A stretch of DNA of 64,000 nt from contig JAAFIP010000007.1 of assembly GCA_013297865.1 (NCBI GenBank), positions 226,013 through 290,012 of the forward strand. The letters run 5' to 3'. Source of the stretch: Polaromonas sp. Lineage in GTDB: Bacteria > Pseudomonadota > Gammaproteobacteria > Burkholderiales > Burkholderiaceae_C. Below are positions 37,584-46,333 of the stretch, in pieces. Each line of letters opens with the position of its first letter. The first letter of the stretch is position 1. The translations under genes and the position numbers were made by a program. The notes beneath the pieces are model-generated. The model was not told where the DNA came from. It saw nothing but the letters and a program-made list of their open reading frames with translations, and did no database searches.

Positions 37584-38456
37584 ATGAACGAAAAATTTGA
37601 ACATCTTTTGGTGCGTGCCGAAAGCCTATTGGCGCGTATCGAATCCATCCTGCCGCAGCCTTTGACGGCACCTGACTGGACGGCAGCCACCGCCTGGCGC
37701 TACCGCAAGCGCAGCAGTGGCCACGGCGCGCTGGAGCCGGTGCGCCATGTGGGCAAAATGGCATTAGGCGATTTGAAAGAAATCGACCAGCAGAAAGAAA
37801 AAATCCAGCGTAACACGCTGCAGTTTGTGCAGGGCCTGCCTGCCAACAACGTGCTGCTGACCGGCGCGCGGGGCACTGGCAAGTCGTCCCTCATCAAAGC
37901 CTGCCTCAATGAATACACGGCCCAGGGCCTGCGCTTGATCGAGGTGGACAAGGCTGATCTGGTCGATCTGCCCGACATCATAGACGTGGTGTCTGAGCGG
38001 GCTGAGAAATTCATCGTGTTCTGCGACGACCTGAGCTTTGACGAAGGCGAAAGCTCGTACAAGGCGCTCAAATCCGTGCTCGACGGCTCGGTGTCCGCGG
38101 CGTCGCCCAATGTGCTGATCTACGCCACCAGCAACCGCCGCCACCTGCTGCCCGAGTACATGAAAGAAAACCTCACCTACACCCACACCGACGACGGGGA
38201 AGTGCATCCCGGTGAAGTTATCGAAGAGAAAATCTCCCTGTCCGAACGCTTTGGCCTGTGGGTCAGCTTTTACCCCTTCAGCCAGGACGAATACCTGACC
38301 ATCGTTGCCCAGTGGCTGCGCTCGTTCAAGGTGAGCGAAGCGGCGATTGAAGCCGCCAAGCCCGAGTCCCTGGTGTGGTCGCTCGAGCGCGCCTCCCGCA
38401 GCGGCCGCGTGGCCTACCAGTTTGCGCGCGACTATGCCGGGCGCCATGTGGCGTAA
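37584..38456 (+). CDS. DUF815 family AAA ATPase
   Basis: A 290-residue P-loop protein of the DUF815 family. Walker A GARGTGKS is at 94-101, Walker B FIVFCDDLSFDEGE near 145, and a sensor region YATSNRRHLLPEYM follows. The partner and role of the family are not known to me. It is followed by a Nudix gene two bases after its stop, so the two are cotranscribed. Confidence 0.88.
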   Translation: MNEKFEHLLVRAESLLARIESILPQPLTAPDWTAATAWRYRKRSSGHGALEPVRHVGKMALGDLKEIDQQKEKIQRNTLQFVQGLPANNVLLTGARGTGKSSLIKACLNEYTAQGLRLIEVDKADLVDLPDIIDVVSERAEKFIVFCDDLSFDEGESSYKALKSVLDGSVSAASPNVLIYATSNRRHLLPEYMKENLTYTHTDDGEVHPGEVIEEKISLSERFGLWVSFYPFSQDEYLTIVAQWLRSFKVSEAAIEAAKPESLVWSLERASRSGRVAYQFARDYAGRHVA

Positions 38457-38458
38457 AC

Positions 38459-38917
38459 ATGGGCGCACCCACACCTCTGCAGGCCGACAGCCATCTGCCG
38501 CGTGAAGGCGGTGCGGATCGCGCCATCGTCGAGGTGGCCGTCGGTGTGCTGATCCGTGCGGATGGTGCTTTTTTGCTTACCTCACGGCCCGCAGGCAAGG
38601 TGTATGCAGGCTACTGGGAGTTTCCGGGCGGCAAGCTGGAAGAGGGCGAGTCGGTGGAGCAGGCGCTGCGCCGCGAGCTACAGGAAGAAATCGGCATCAC
38701 CATCGGCGCTGCCCATGCCTGGAAGCAGGAGCTGGTGGACTATCCCCACGCCCTCGTGCGGCTCAATTTCTGCAAAGTGTTTGACTGGAGCGGCCAGCTG
38801 CACATGCGCGAAGGCCAAAGCTTTGCATGGCAGCAACTGCCCGTGCAGGTCAGCCCGGTGCTGCCGGGCACGGTGCCGGTGATCCAGTGGTTTGAGCAGG
38901 AACGCGCAGCAGGCTAG
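38459..38917 (+). CDS. mutT: Nudix hydrolase, MutT-like (8-oxo-dGTP diphosphatase)
   Basis: A 152-residue Nudix protein with a complete Nudix box (GKLEEGESVEQAL plus RRELQEEIGI) after WEFPGG. This is the MutT arrangement, which removes oxidised dGTP from the nucleotide pool. The start ATG 38459 lies two bases after the DUF815 stop; the frame upstream belongs to that gene. Substrate preference is inferred from the family. Confidence 0.88.
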   Translation: MGAPTPLQADSHLPREGGADRAIVEVAVGVLIRADGAFLLTSRPAGKVYAGYWEFPGGKLEEGESVEQALRRELQEEIGITIGAAHAWKQELVDYPHALVRLNFCKVFDWSGQLHMREGQSFAWQQLPVQVSPVLPGTVPVIQWFEQERAAG

Positions 38918-38972
38918 CGTGCTGCGTAGCGCTGGCAAGAGCAGACTTTAAACTGTAACTACTATTAATTTC

Positions 38973-39009
38973 ATAGCTACTCCTGCGATATTCTATTGGG
39001 CTGGGAGCC
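38973..39009 (+). repeat. Dispersed repeat copy 8, left edge of island 1
   Basis: Core with one change (CCTGCG). Similarity to copy 9 extends over about 55 bases (38960-39014), from ACTATTAATTTCATAGCT to GCCTAAAACC, with only three differences. Confidence 0.9.
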
Positions 39010-39124
39010 TAAAACCTTTGTCAATGCGCAGCATGGGGCGTATCTGGTGCAGAGATAGACGGCGGCTGCTAGCTTGCAGCTAATGCTTTAATTATGGATA
39101 TCTATTGAATGTAAATGGATATAA

Positions 39125-39757
39125 ATGGATATTGAGCAAGTGGCCATCGTGTTTGAAACAGCCACGCCATTTGACACCCCGCGCCTCACGCAAGAGCTCG
39201 TTGACTGGCTGCGCTACACGCGAGACAAAAACCCCCTGCATCCCCTGCTCATCGTCGCCATATTCATCGTCGTCTTCCTGGAAATCCACCCGCTTGAAGA
39301 CGGCAACAGCCACCTGTCCCGCATCTTGACCACCTTGCTCATGATGCAGCTGGGCTATAGCTACGTGCCCTACAGCTCGTTGGAAAGCATCATCGAGCAG
39401 AACATAGCCGGCTACTACCTCGCTCTGCGCCAAACGCAAAGCACTATCCGCACAGAGAGCCCCAACTGGCAACCTTGGCTCGTGTTCTTCCTCTCATCGC
39501 TGTGCTCACAGGTCAAACGCCTGAGTGAAAAAGTCGAAAGCGAAAAACTGTTTACCCAGCATTTGCCCAAACTCTCTGCAGACTTGATGGCGCTAGCCAG
39601 AGAGCAAGGCCGAATCACAACGCAAATCGCCGAGCAAAACACGGGAGCGAATCGCGCCACGATCCGGGCGCATCTGATCAAACTCGTGAAAGATGGGCGT
39701 TTGGAGAAGCACGGCGCAGGGCGTGGGACTTGGTATGTGACAGTAGGGGAAAAATAG
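39125..39757 (+). pseudogene. Fic family protein, N-terminally truncated with damaged active site
   Basis: The 210-residue frame matches only the C-terminal part of a Fic-domain protein: FETATPFDTPRL, then FLEIHPLEDGNSHLSRILTTLL, the Fic helix pair and a C-terminal winged-helix-like end (RATIRAHLIKLVKDGRLEKHG). Full-length relatives have roughly 150 more residues before this point. The catalytic motif HPFxDGNGRxxR has become HPLEDGNSHLSR, losing the Gly and first Arg needed for nucleotide handling, so AMP-transfer activity is unlikely. It lies at the left edge of the low-GC island. It may be a decaying remnant or a repurposed regulator. Confidence 0.75.
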
Positions 39758-40008
39758 CAAATAGCTATCTACTGATAAAGCTAAGTGATTGGTGGAGCCG
39801 TCACATCAGGTCTTTAATTTTTACAAAATCTGGGTGCCATTCCGTTAAATGAGTAGCCTTTGTACGATTTATAACTCTAAAAAGATTACTAAGATGAAGG
39901 AGTAAAAAACGAGTCAACTTATCTCTTCACTTGAAAGAACGGTGATTCAACCTGTACTGACTCGACTCCAGCATGAACGAAGCAATTTCGCAGGGCGGTG
40001 AAGTTAGT

Positions 40009-41046
40009 TTAGATTTTCCTTTTTGCTTCTTCCAATCGCGCCTCTAAAGAACCAGTTAACATAATATAGTCGACTGCGCGGAGGTTGAGTTGCTGAACAT
40101 ACCAGTTTTGCTGTCGCTGGCGAAAGGCATCATCCCGGCGGGTTCCATCCTGCACAAACTCAAAATCGCCAGCACACAAAAAGACTTTGGCGTACTGGCG
40201 TTGAGACAGGACTCCAAGCAGCGGGTCCACCTTCCCAAAGATCTCTTGGCTATAGAACTCTGTCACAAGCGGCGTGGTGTCACAAATCAGCAGCGAGTCA
40301 GACTGAGCCAGCTCACGTTCTTGACGAACTTGTTCCTTCGCTATCGCTAACATATCGTCAAAATACAGCATACCGTTGCGTTGCTCCCACAGCGTTCGGC
40401 CATACTCAGGCACCCATTTGCAGCCCAGTTGACTCGCTAAAGCCTGAGAAAGAGAGGTCTTGCCACTGGACTCACCACCTAAAACGGCGATGCGTGGCGA
40501 CAGATCTGATCGTACTTTGGCATTGACATAGTTCTTCTCTGTACTTCTGTTTGTGCGCAATGCAGTACCGCTGATTGGCCATTCTCTACGTTGCTGATCA
40601 ACGCTAACGTGTTGCACTGTAACGAATTCACCGCAGCGATCCGTAAAGTGATCTGACAAAACAGCGGCAAATCCTGGACCATAAGACTCGCTTGTAAACA
40701 AGGCGTCAACGGTGGTCGTGAGCAAGTCTGAGCAGAGCCAAGCCATGAAGCGACGATGAGCACTATCAGTGTTTTCATTCATGGGTATTTCGCGCGACGC
40801 AAGGCCCTGTCTGTGACAGAGTTGATCTAAGACTTGTTGATCAAAAGCCAGGACATGTGCCTTCGGAAAGCGTTCAGTGAGCCAGATTTGCCGCATTGCG
40901 GCTCCCAACCCGAAAAATTCTGGTTTTGTATAGCTAATAATCAAAACTTGCTCACACTGTTCAATTGCCGTGGAGATCAGATATTCATGCCCCAAATGCA
41001 AGGGACAAAATTTCCCTACAACCAAACCTTTACCAAAGCGTTTCAT
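40009..41046 (-). CDS. nadR: NadR-like nicotinamide-nucleotide adenylyltransferase / ribosylnicotinamide kinase
   Basis: A 345-residue two-domain enzyme. The N-terminal nucleotidyltransferase has GKFCPLHLGHEYLI (HxGH motif) and the C-terminal kinase has Walker A GGESSGKTS. It should phosphorylate nicotinamide riboside to NMN and adenylate NMN to NAD+. The N-terminal helix-turn-helix repressor domain of enterobacterial NadR is absent from the chosen start (MKRFGKG), so it is probably enzyme only. It is the last gene of the eight-gene operon, five bases after pnuC, and its GC content is lower than in the flanking core genes. Confidence 0.88.
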   Translation of the reverse strand: MKRFGKGLVVGKFCPLHLGHEYLISTAIEQCEQVLIISYTKPEFFGLGAAMRQIWLTERFPKAHVLAFDQQVLDQLCHRQGLASREIPMNENTDSAHRRFMAWLCSDLLTTTVDALFTSESYGPGFAAVLSDHFTDRCGEFVTVQHVSVDQQRREWPISGTALRTNRSTEKNYVNAKVRSDLSPRIAVLGGESSGKTSLSQALASQLGCKWVPEYGRTLWEQRNGMLYFDDMLAIAKEQVRQERELAQSDSLLICDTTPLVTEFYSQEIFGKVDPLLGVLSQRQYAKVFLCAGDFEFVQDGTRRDDAFRQRQQNWYVQQLNLRAVDYIMLTGSLEARLEEAKRKI

Positions 41047-41051
41047 GCTGC

Positions 41052-41624
41052 TTATAGCGGTACTGGCTGCGCTCGCATCAAGCGTCGCCAGTTCGACCAT
41101 GCAAACCAGGCGTTCACCCAGAAAACAGCGTACAAAGCGGCAGTAATGTACAGCCCACGACTTGCGAATAAAGGTACCGCCAGCGTATTGACGGCAATCC
41201 AGACTGGCCAATTCTGCACTCGACGTGTCATCAACAACCATTGTGCGATCACGCTAAGCACTAGAACAGCAGAATCCGCCAAAGGCGCAAACGCATTGGT
41301 AAGCGTTTTCAGCAGTGTGGCGTAGATGAGTCCTGCCATAACACCAATCACCAGTGCAACTAGGAGCTGCCTCCTTGCGACATCTGTAATGGGCAACACC
41401 TCACGATTTTGACCACCCGCCCAATGCATCCATCCCCAAACACTAGTTCCTATAAAGAAGACCTGCAACGTGACGTCAGCATAGAGTTGGGTCTGATAAA
41501 ACAACAGACCAAACAGAGCACAACCCACGATACCAGTCCACCAAGTGTGGATGCTGTTGCGCGCCGCTAAAAAAATCGATAGAGCAATAATTGCGTTCGC
41601 AGTAATTTCCAATGTTGAAGTCAC
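41052..41624 (-). CDS. pnuC: PnuC-family nicotinamide riboside transporter
   Basis: A 190-residue integral membrane protein with about seven hydrophobic helices. The PnuC family sequences GIVGCALFGLLFYQTQLYAD and WGWMHW are visible. PnuC passes nicotinamide riboside across the inner membrane and depends on phosphorylation inside, which the adjacent NadR-like enzyme supplies. It overlaps the ligase gene upstream by four bases (ATGA). Confidence 0.88.
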   Translation of the reverse strand: MTSTLEITANAIIALSIFLAARNSIHTWWTGIVGCALFGLLFYQTQLYADVTLQVFFIGTSVWGWMHWAGGQNREVLPITDVARRQLLVALVIGVMAGLIYATLLKTLTNAFAPLADSAVLVLSVIAQWLLMTRRVQNWPVWIAVNTLAVPLFASRGLYITAALYAVFWVNAWFAWSNWRRLMRAQPVPL

Positions 41625-42970
41625 TCTATTGCCCCCAATAAATCTGAAGTGTATTGTTTGACTTTGTCTTCGTGAGCAATGATACCCATGTGGATGACTT
41701 GACCGGCAAATAATGGACTGAGCGCATCGCGCGCTGCCTTGCTTGCATGCTGATCTCGCGTTGGCAAATATAGTGTCAACTGACCATCCTGGCTCTGATG
41801 AAATTGATAGTGTGATAAAGCAACGGATGCCAGTGCGTGGCTGATGTCAATATTGTTGAACCATTGACCCACTGAATTGCGGTAGCGTACAGGCTGGCGT
41901 CCAACAAATCGGGTGAGGATTGGGCCTTCCCGCCCGACGTCTAACGCTCCAAAATCCCCTGTCCGATAACGCAGCAACGGCAAGCAGAAGTTAAAACCTC
42001 CACTTACGGTGATCTCACCTACCTCACCAGTAGGCAATGCTTGACCTTGCTGATCTAGAATCTCAACATAGAGTTTGGGTTGCAGCATTACGAATCCATC
42101 TTCATCGGGATCCCAAACGCCAATTGGTCCTACTTCATTCATTGAATAGACATCTAAGACTGGGCAGTTAAAGTATTGCTCCAGTTGAGCACGTAATGCT
42201 GGCATCAATACCATAGCCACAGATATCAGGGCTTTAGGTCGATGCATCATCGGTATTTTTAGCAACTCAGCGAATGAAATGGGGTCACCCATGATGATTT
42301 CGGGGGCCAGCGCGTCGAGGTACTGTTGGCGGTGTTTGATATGATGCCAATCATTGGGGTGTAGATTAAGCTTAGCAAGACCAGATTCGTCCATTAGTGG
42401 TGTCACTGAGACGTAGGTAAAGCACTTTGACTGAAACCCCAGCAAAATTACTCCGACTTGTCCGCTCCCATGAGTGAGCTCGATACCCAGGCGACGTAGC
42501 GCACGCTGGTGAAAAAACATGTACTTCGCTGCAACAGTGGGATGGGATGCGATCAATAGCGGGTGGCCCGTCGTTCCAGTAGTTCTGAAGTTAATAAGTT
42601 CGTCAGCTTGTACGGAATCGGGTACGAAAGAAGCAATATCCCTAGAAAAAGCAGCTCGCGACACAGGTGCAACATCCGACCATATTGTAGGTGCCTGGCC
42701 TTGTTGCCGGTAGTGTGGCACTTCTCGATAGACATGCGCAACAAGCTCCTGCAACCAGCTAGGCGGCTCATTAACACGCCAATCAATTGCTGTTCGTGCT
42801 AACTCCTGTCCATACTGACGCAAACCGCCCATATCCTCTGTACGCAGGCGATGCCCACTCGCATTGCGATAAATCGGTGCCGCAGGATGCTCAGTCATAA
42901 AGCGGAGCATGGCTTGCCCTGCTGGGGACAAGATCGGGAATCGCTCTGTATCGTGTGCATGCAGGTTCAC
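41621..42970 (-). CDS. Adenylate-forming ligase of the PaaK (phenylacetate-CoA ligase)-like group
   Basis: A 449-residue protein with the ATP-binding loop TTGTTGHP (after INFR, about residues 148-156), YSMNEVGPIG in the adenine-binding region and RYRTGDFG in the AMP-contact region. This places it in the PaaK/CapK branch of acyl-adenylating enzymes. It would activate a carboxylic acid as an acyl-AMP and pass it to CoA, a carrier or an amine; the acid is unknown. It overlaps its neighbours on both sides by four bases, so it is an integral part of the operon. Confidence 0.8.
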   Translation of the reverse strand: MNLHAHDTERFPILSPAGQAMLRFMTEHPAAPIYRNASGHRLRTEDMGGLRQYGQELARTAIDWRVNEPPSWLQELVAHVYREVPHYRQQGQAPTIWSDVAPVSRAAFSRDIASFVPDSVQADELINFRTTGTTGHPLLIASHPTVAAKYMFFHQRALRRLGIELTHGSGQVGVILLGFQSKCFTYVSVTPLMDESGLAKLNLHPNDWHHIKHRQQYLDALAPEIIMGDPISFAELLKIPMMHRPKALISVAMVLMPALRAQLEQYFNCPVLDVYSMNEVGPIGVWDPDEDGFVMLQPKLYVEILDQQGQALPTGEVGEITVSGGFNFCLPLLRYRTGDFGALDVGREGPILTRFVGRQPVRYRNSVGQWFNNIDISHALASVALSHYQFHQSQDGQLTLYLPTRDQHASKAARDALSPLFAGQVIHMGIIAHEDKVKQYTSDLLGAIE

Positions 42971-43554
42971 TCACGCCCCCATTTGTCAGCCGATTCTTCA
43001 GCCGCTTTCTTGACAAGTGCTTCGCGAATCGTACGTGCACGCTCTTCCGCTTGACGGCTTGCTGCGAGTAGGCGTTGACGTTCTACACCGCTAATTCGTG
43101 ACAAGCGATCAGCCGCTTGTTCCGCTGACTCCCCTTTAGGGCGCAAGCCTAGACGAGACAGACACAATCGCACCAATTCCTCACGACGTTCGGCATCTTG
43201 TATGAAAACAAGCGCAGTGGTTTGTGAGGAGAGTTCTTTGGTAATGTCACGCAACAGCACATCAAGCTGAAAACTTGTCAGCTTTTTCTGCACAAACCAA
43301 GCATCTGAAAGCAACCAGACCACGATAGCCACAACTTGCAGGCGATTGCGATCTTGGCTGGTACTGCTGGTGAATTGACGCAAAACATCGATGGTGGGTA
43401 TCTCCATATGTAAGCAATACAGATCGTGTACAAGCGCAGCCACATGCACCTTACCTCGTGACGCAATCACAGGTTCATATTGAAATTCCTGGGGTGTGTC
43501 GATCAAGCGCTGGAGTAATGCTTCGAGCAAAGGATTTTGATCGTCAATCGTCAT
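42967..43554 (-). CDS. Unrecognised 195-residue protein in the MoxR/VWA operon
   Basis: I do not recognise a named family. It is mostly helical and soluble, with no signal peptide or membrane helix. The C-terminal 50 residues (GVERQRLLAASRQAEERA, then IREALVKKAAEESADKW) form a strongly charged helix, probably a coiled coil. Overlaps of four bases with the radical SAM gene and the ligase gene show that it is translated with them. It may be an adaptor or carrier; that is only a guess. Confidence 0.7.
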   Translation of the reverse strand: MTIDDQNPLLEALLQRLIDTPQEFQYEPVIASRGKVHVAALVHDLYCLHMEIPTIDVLRQFTSSTSQDRNRLQVVAIVVWLLSDAWFVQKKLTSFQLDVLLRDITKELSSQTTALVFIQDAERREELVRLCLSRLGLRPKGESAEQAADRLSRISGVERQRLLAASRQAEERARTIREALVKKAAEESADKWGRE

Positions 43555-44516
43555 GATTGGAATTTCTCAAAAAAGTGCGTGGCCATGCAATCATTGCAAG
43601 GTGGCGCTACTGATTGGCTGCGCATATCGCGCCATACCCGCGACGTATCTTGCACATCCCGCCAGTCATTCCAGTTGCTTACTGGGACACCATATTGATC
43701 GGTTGTGAAGCTGCAAGGAGAAGCCATGCCATGTTCATCAATAAAAATGAAACGTTCCCCCGGAGAGCAATCGATTACTGGGTGGTTTTCGCCCTTTGCA
43801 CTAAGACTCATTCGATTCAAGTAAGTATCGCCACCACATAGGCTCACACCTTGGCGTGCAAGGCTCTGGCGCAACTCTGGCAGAAGCGCTTTGAAATATG
43901 CAATGTCAAGCGGGAGCAAACGGTGCCTCGGGTAGAACTCTGGGCGATCCCTGCCACCAAGCTGGTTGAAGGTGATGTCTTGAATTCCCCAGCGAGCCCA
44001 CTCTTCGCATTGCGCTGCAAACTGGCGGATGTTTTGATGCATCAATACAGTATTGATACGCAGTCGCAAAGAGGAGCGTGCTTGCTGGCTTTCGAATGCC
44101 AATTGCTGAATCTGAGATTTAAGTTTGAACCATCCGCCCGGCGTACCACGTAAGGCGTCATGCGTATCTGCTGCACCATCAATGCTGATGGTTAGTTCGC
44201 GCAGATGCGTAATCGCCCAAGCTCGATGGTTTTCATTGCTCAATGTGGAGCCGTTGGTCGTTGTGCTTAGACGTAATCCCGAAGCAAACAATTCTTCCGT
44301 AATTGGAAACATGGGTTTCCACAGAAATGGCTCGCCGCCGAGCCAGCTCAACAGCACATGCTTGCCTGTATGCCGCTGGTAATCCGACAGCAAGCGTCCA
44401 ACCCGCACTACTTCTGAAGTATCAGCGCTGGTGCGCACCAATGGTAACGACTGGTCGAAGGCGCAGAATTGGCAGGAGTGATTACATCGCGTAGTCACGC
44501 GCCAGACCACAATCAT
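43551..44516 (-). CDS. Radical SAM protein
   Basis: A 321-residue radical SAM enzyme. The 4Fe-4S cysteines are C11, C15 and C18 (CNHSCQFC), followed by a GGEPFLW glycine box and TTNGSTLS. The C-terminal part has CSPGERFIFIDEHGMASPCSF and CNDC, resembling an incomplete SPASM/twitch auxiliary-cluster region. Such enzymes often modify peptides. It overlaps the VWA gene and the 195-residue gene by ATGA. The substrate is unknown; other proteins of the operon are candidates. Confidence 0.85.
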   Translation of the reverse strand: MIVVWRVTTRCNHSCQFCAFDQSLPLVRTSADTSEVVRVGRLLSDYQRHTGKHVLLSWLGGEPFLWKPMFPITEELFASGLRLSTTTNGSTLSNENHRAWAITHLRELTISIDGAADTHDALRGTPGGWFKLKSQIQQLAFESQQARSSLRLRINTVLMHQNIRQFAAQCEEWARWGIQDITFNQLGGRDRPEFYPRHRLLPLDIAYFKALLPELRQSLARQGVSLCGGDTYLNRMSLSAKGENHPVIDCSPGERFIFIDEHGMASPCSFTTDQYGVPVSNWNDWRDVQDTSRVWRDMRSQSVAPPCNDCMATHFFEKFQS

Positions 44517-46333
44517 GATCGCTCCTTACCTTTAGCAGGCGTTGGCTGTTGACTATAGTGTCTTCGCGAAAAGGCCTGCGCAAATTCCAGCAGATCCTTC
44601 AAGTCGGCCACCGGCGCAACCGCCCAAGCCTGTTCATGCTGGGCACGCTTGATATCTGCAAAGGCTTGCTGCGCCCAACGGTTGTTCGATTCACTCCAGT
44701 TTTGGGGAATGTTTAAAGCCATCGTGCCGCCACCTCGCGCCTTACCCAGTGCTTGGGCGCTGATCTCCCAGCCATTGTGACCACGCTCATCGGTAGCAAA
44801 CATGGTATTGATGCCATCATCAGAGATCATTAGGATGTGTGCTGGACGGTCTGTCGCATGGCGCACACTGTATGTTTCACGTAGTCGATGTATCGGAAAA
44901 GCTGTACCGCCACCAAAGAAGCTGGTTAAAACGCGCAGTATTTGGTTTTCATCTCGCACAAAGCCTTGAGTATGCAAGAATTGATCCTTGCCGCTCCATA
45001 GCGTCACTTGCACCTTTGAGCCAGCCCGCAAAGCGGACAGAGCGATGACAGCGCCTGCCAGAGCAGGGTATGACAGACTGACCATCGGATTAGGCATGGA
45101 GCCAGAGCTGTCCACGTACATATCTAGGTCAACAGGTTGTCGGTCTGGCTGCCGAACTATTTCCTGTCCGTAGTGTCGCTTAACTAAAGATACCCCGGGT
45201 ACAGGCCGCGGAGATTGGGTAAGACTTTGTAGCCAATCCACATCGTCGATAGAATCGCCAAGCTCCCAAGGATCAAGGCCTTCTAACTGCGGCTCCTTGG
45301 ATTGGTTAGCCAACCGAGTCGGAAAACGAACTAAATGCGGACGCGCCATTTCGCGATAGTAAAGCACCGCGATGTCGTGCTCATCCAGCCGCAAACCTGC
45401 TGCTCTGAGCAATTCGCCATATTCAAAGGGCTCACGTTGTTGCCCTTGAGAATGTGACGATTTAGTTTCGGATGTTGAAGGGATGTGTGCAGGTTCGCCG
45501 GTAATCAAAGGGTCATCAGCTGGGTGCAGTACACCAGCTTCCTCGTCCTGTTCACGCTCTAACCCCCCCTCTGGTTCACATCCGCGACCAGCACTTTCCG
45601 TGTCGTGGAAATGGCGCATATGTATTGGATATTGCTCATCTTCTACTAAATAGGGAAGCAGCAAGGATGCAAAACGTCCCGCTGCAGTCATCCAATCGTT
45701 AGCATAAACGCGGATCAACCGCGCACCTAGCCAAGCATCGCCAGCCGTTGCCTTATGCTCGTCGCTAGCCGTTGGGCCGCCCAGACTACCCTGAGGCAAT
45801 TCCCATAGCTGCTCATAAATTCCCATATACAGCATCCAGACATGGTTCGCACCATGCTGCGGCTGAGCTGAGCTGGACGCATGGATGCGCTGGTAAATCG
45901 CGTCGATACGTAAGTCATGATTACGCTTTAGCCGGTCATTGATCAGTAGATCCGTGTACAGGTTCGCCAACATAGGTGCGTGACGCTCTAGAGTGGGCAA
46001 AGCCTTGCGCATACGCGCTAGCAGCCGAAACTGATCGCTGACTGTAGCCGGAGCTAGGATGTGGTGCCCAATCTCGTGAGCTAAAACCTCTAATGCGTAT
46101 CCCTCAAGCCCTAGCTTTGTGACGGTCTCCAGATCGACCACAACGCTTTTGTCAAGCAAGCGGATCATGGCAAAACTGCCGCTCAGTCCTTCCTTGGCAG
46201 CCTCAATCTGGCTAACACATAGCAAAGGATCATGCAATCGGGTGTATTTGCTCCAAATTTCCAATGCGTGCGGCCAAGAGCGTTGCCATGTTTCCAGCAA
46301 TTGGCTGCGCGAGGTTTGCACGGCGGAACTCAT
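44513..46333 (-). CDS. VWA-domain protein with N-terminal HExxH metallopeptidase-like domain
   Basis: A 606-residue protein. Residues 84-93 read LAHEIGHHIL, an HExxH zinc motif, followed by a helical region. A charged linker (about 240-310) leads to a C-terminal VWA domain with intact metal-site residues DSSGS (408-412), T477 in FGGGTAFP, and ISDDG (504-508). This layout recalls DUF2201-type VWA proteins with a putative peptidase domain. VWA proteins paired with MoxR ATPases act in assembly or remodelling of other proteins. The start is the ATG inside the ATGA overlap with the 339-residue gene. Confidence 0.82.
   Translation of the reverse strand: MSSAVQTSRSQLLETWQRSWPHALEIWSKYTRLHDPLLCVSQIEAAKEGLSGSFAMIRLLDKSVVVDLETVTKLGLEGYALEVLAHEIGHHILAPATVSDQFRLLARMRKALPTLERHAPMLANLYTDLLINDRLKRNHDLRIDAIYQRIHASSSAQPQHGANHVWMLYMGIYEQLWELPQGSLGGPTASDEHKATAGDAWLGARLIRVYANDWMTAAGRFASLLLPYLVEDEQYPIHMRHFHDTESAGRGCEPEGGLEREQDEEAGVLHPADDPLITGEPAHIPSTSETKSSHSQGQQREPFEYGELLRAAGLRLDEHDIAVLYYREMARPHLVRFPTRLANQSKEPQLEGLDPWELGDSIDDVDWLQSLTQSPRPVPGVSLVKRHYGQEIVRQPDRQPVDLDMYVDSSGSMPNPMVSLSYPALAGAVIALSALRAGSKVQVTLWSGKDQFLHTQGFVRDENQILRVLTSFFGGGTAFPIHRLRETYSVRHATDRPAHILMISDDGINTMFATDERGHNGWEISAQALGKARGGGTMALNIPQNWSESNNRWAQQAFADIKRAQHEQAWAVAPVADLKDLLEFAQAFSRRHYSQQPTPAKGKERS

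Noticed and set aside
37347..37604. Minus-strand frame of 85 codons across the argJ-DUF815 gap
   Set aside because: It is read through both arms of the inverted repeat; the RKGSAESAE- and CALCAPFASSA-type sequences are translations of the repeat itself.
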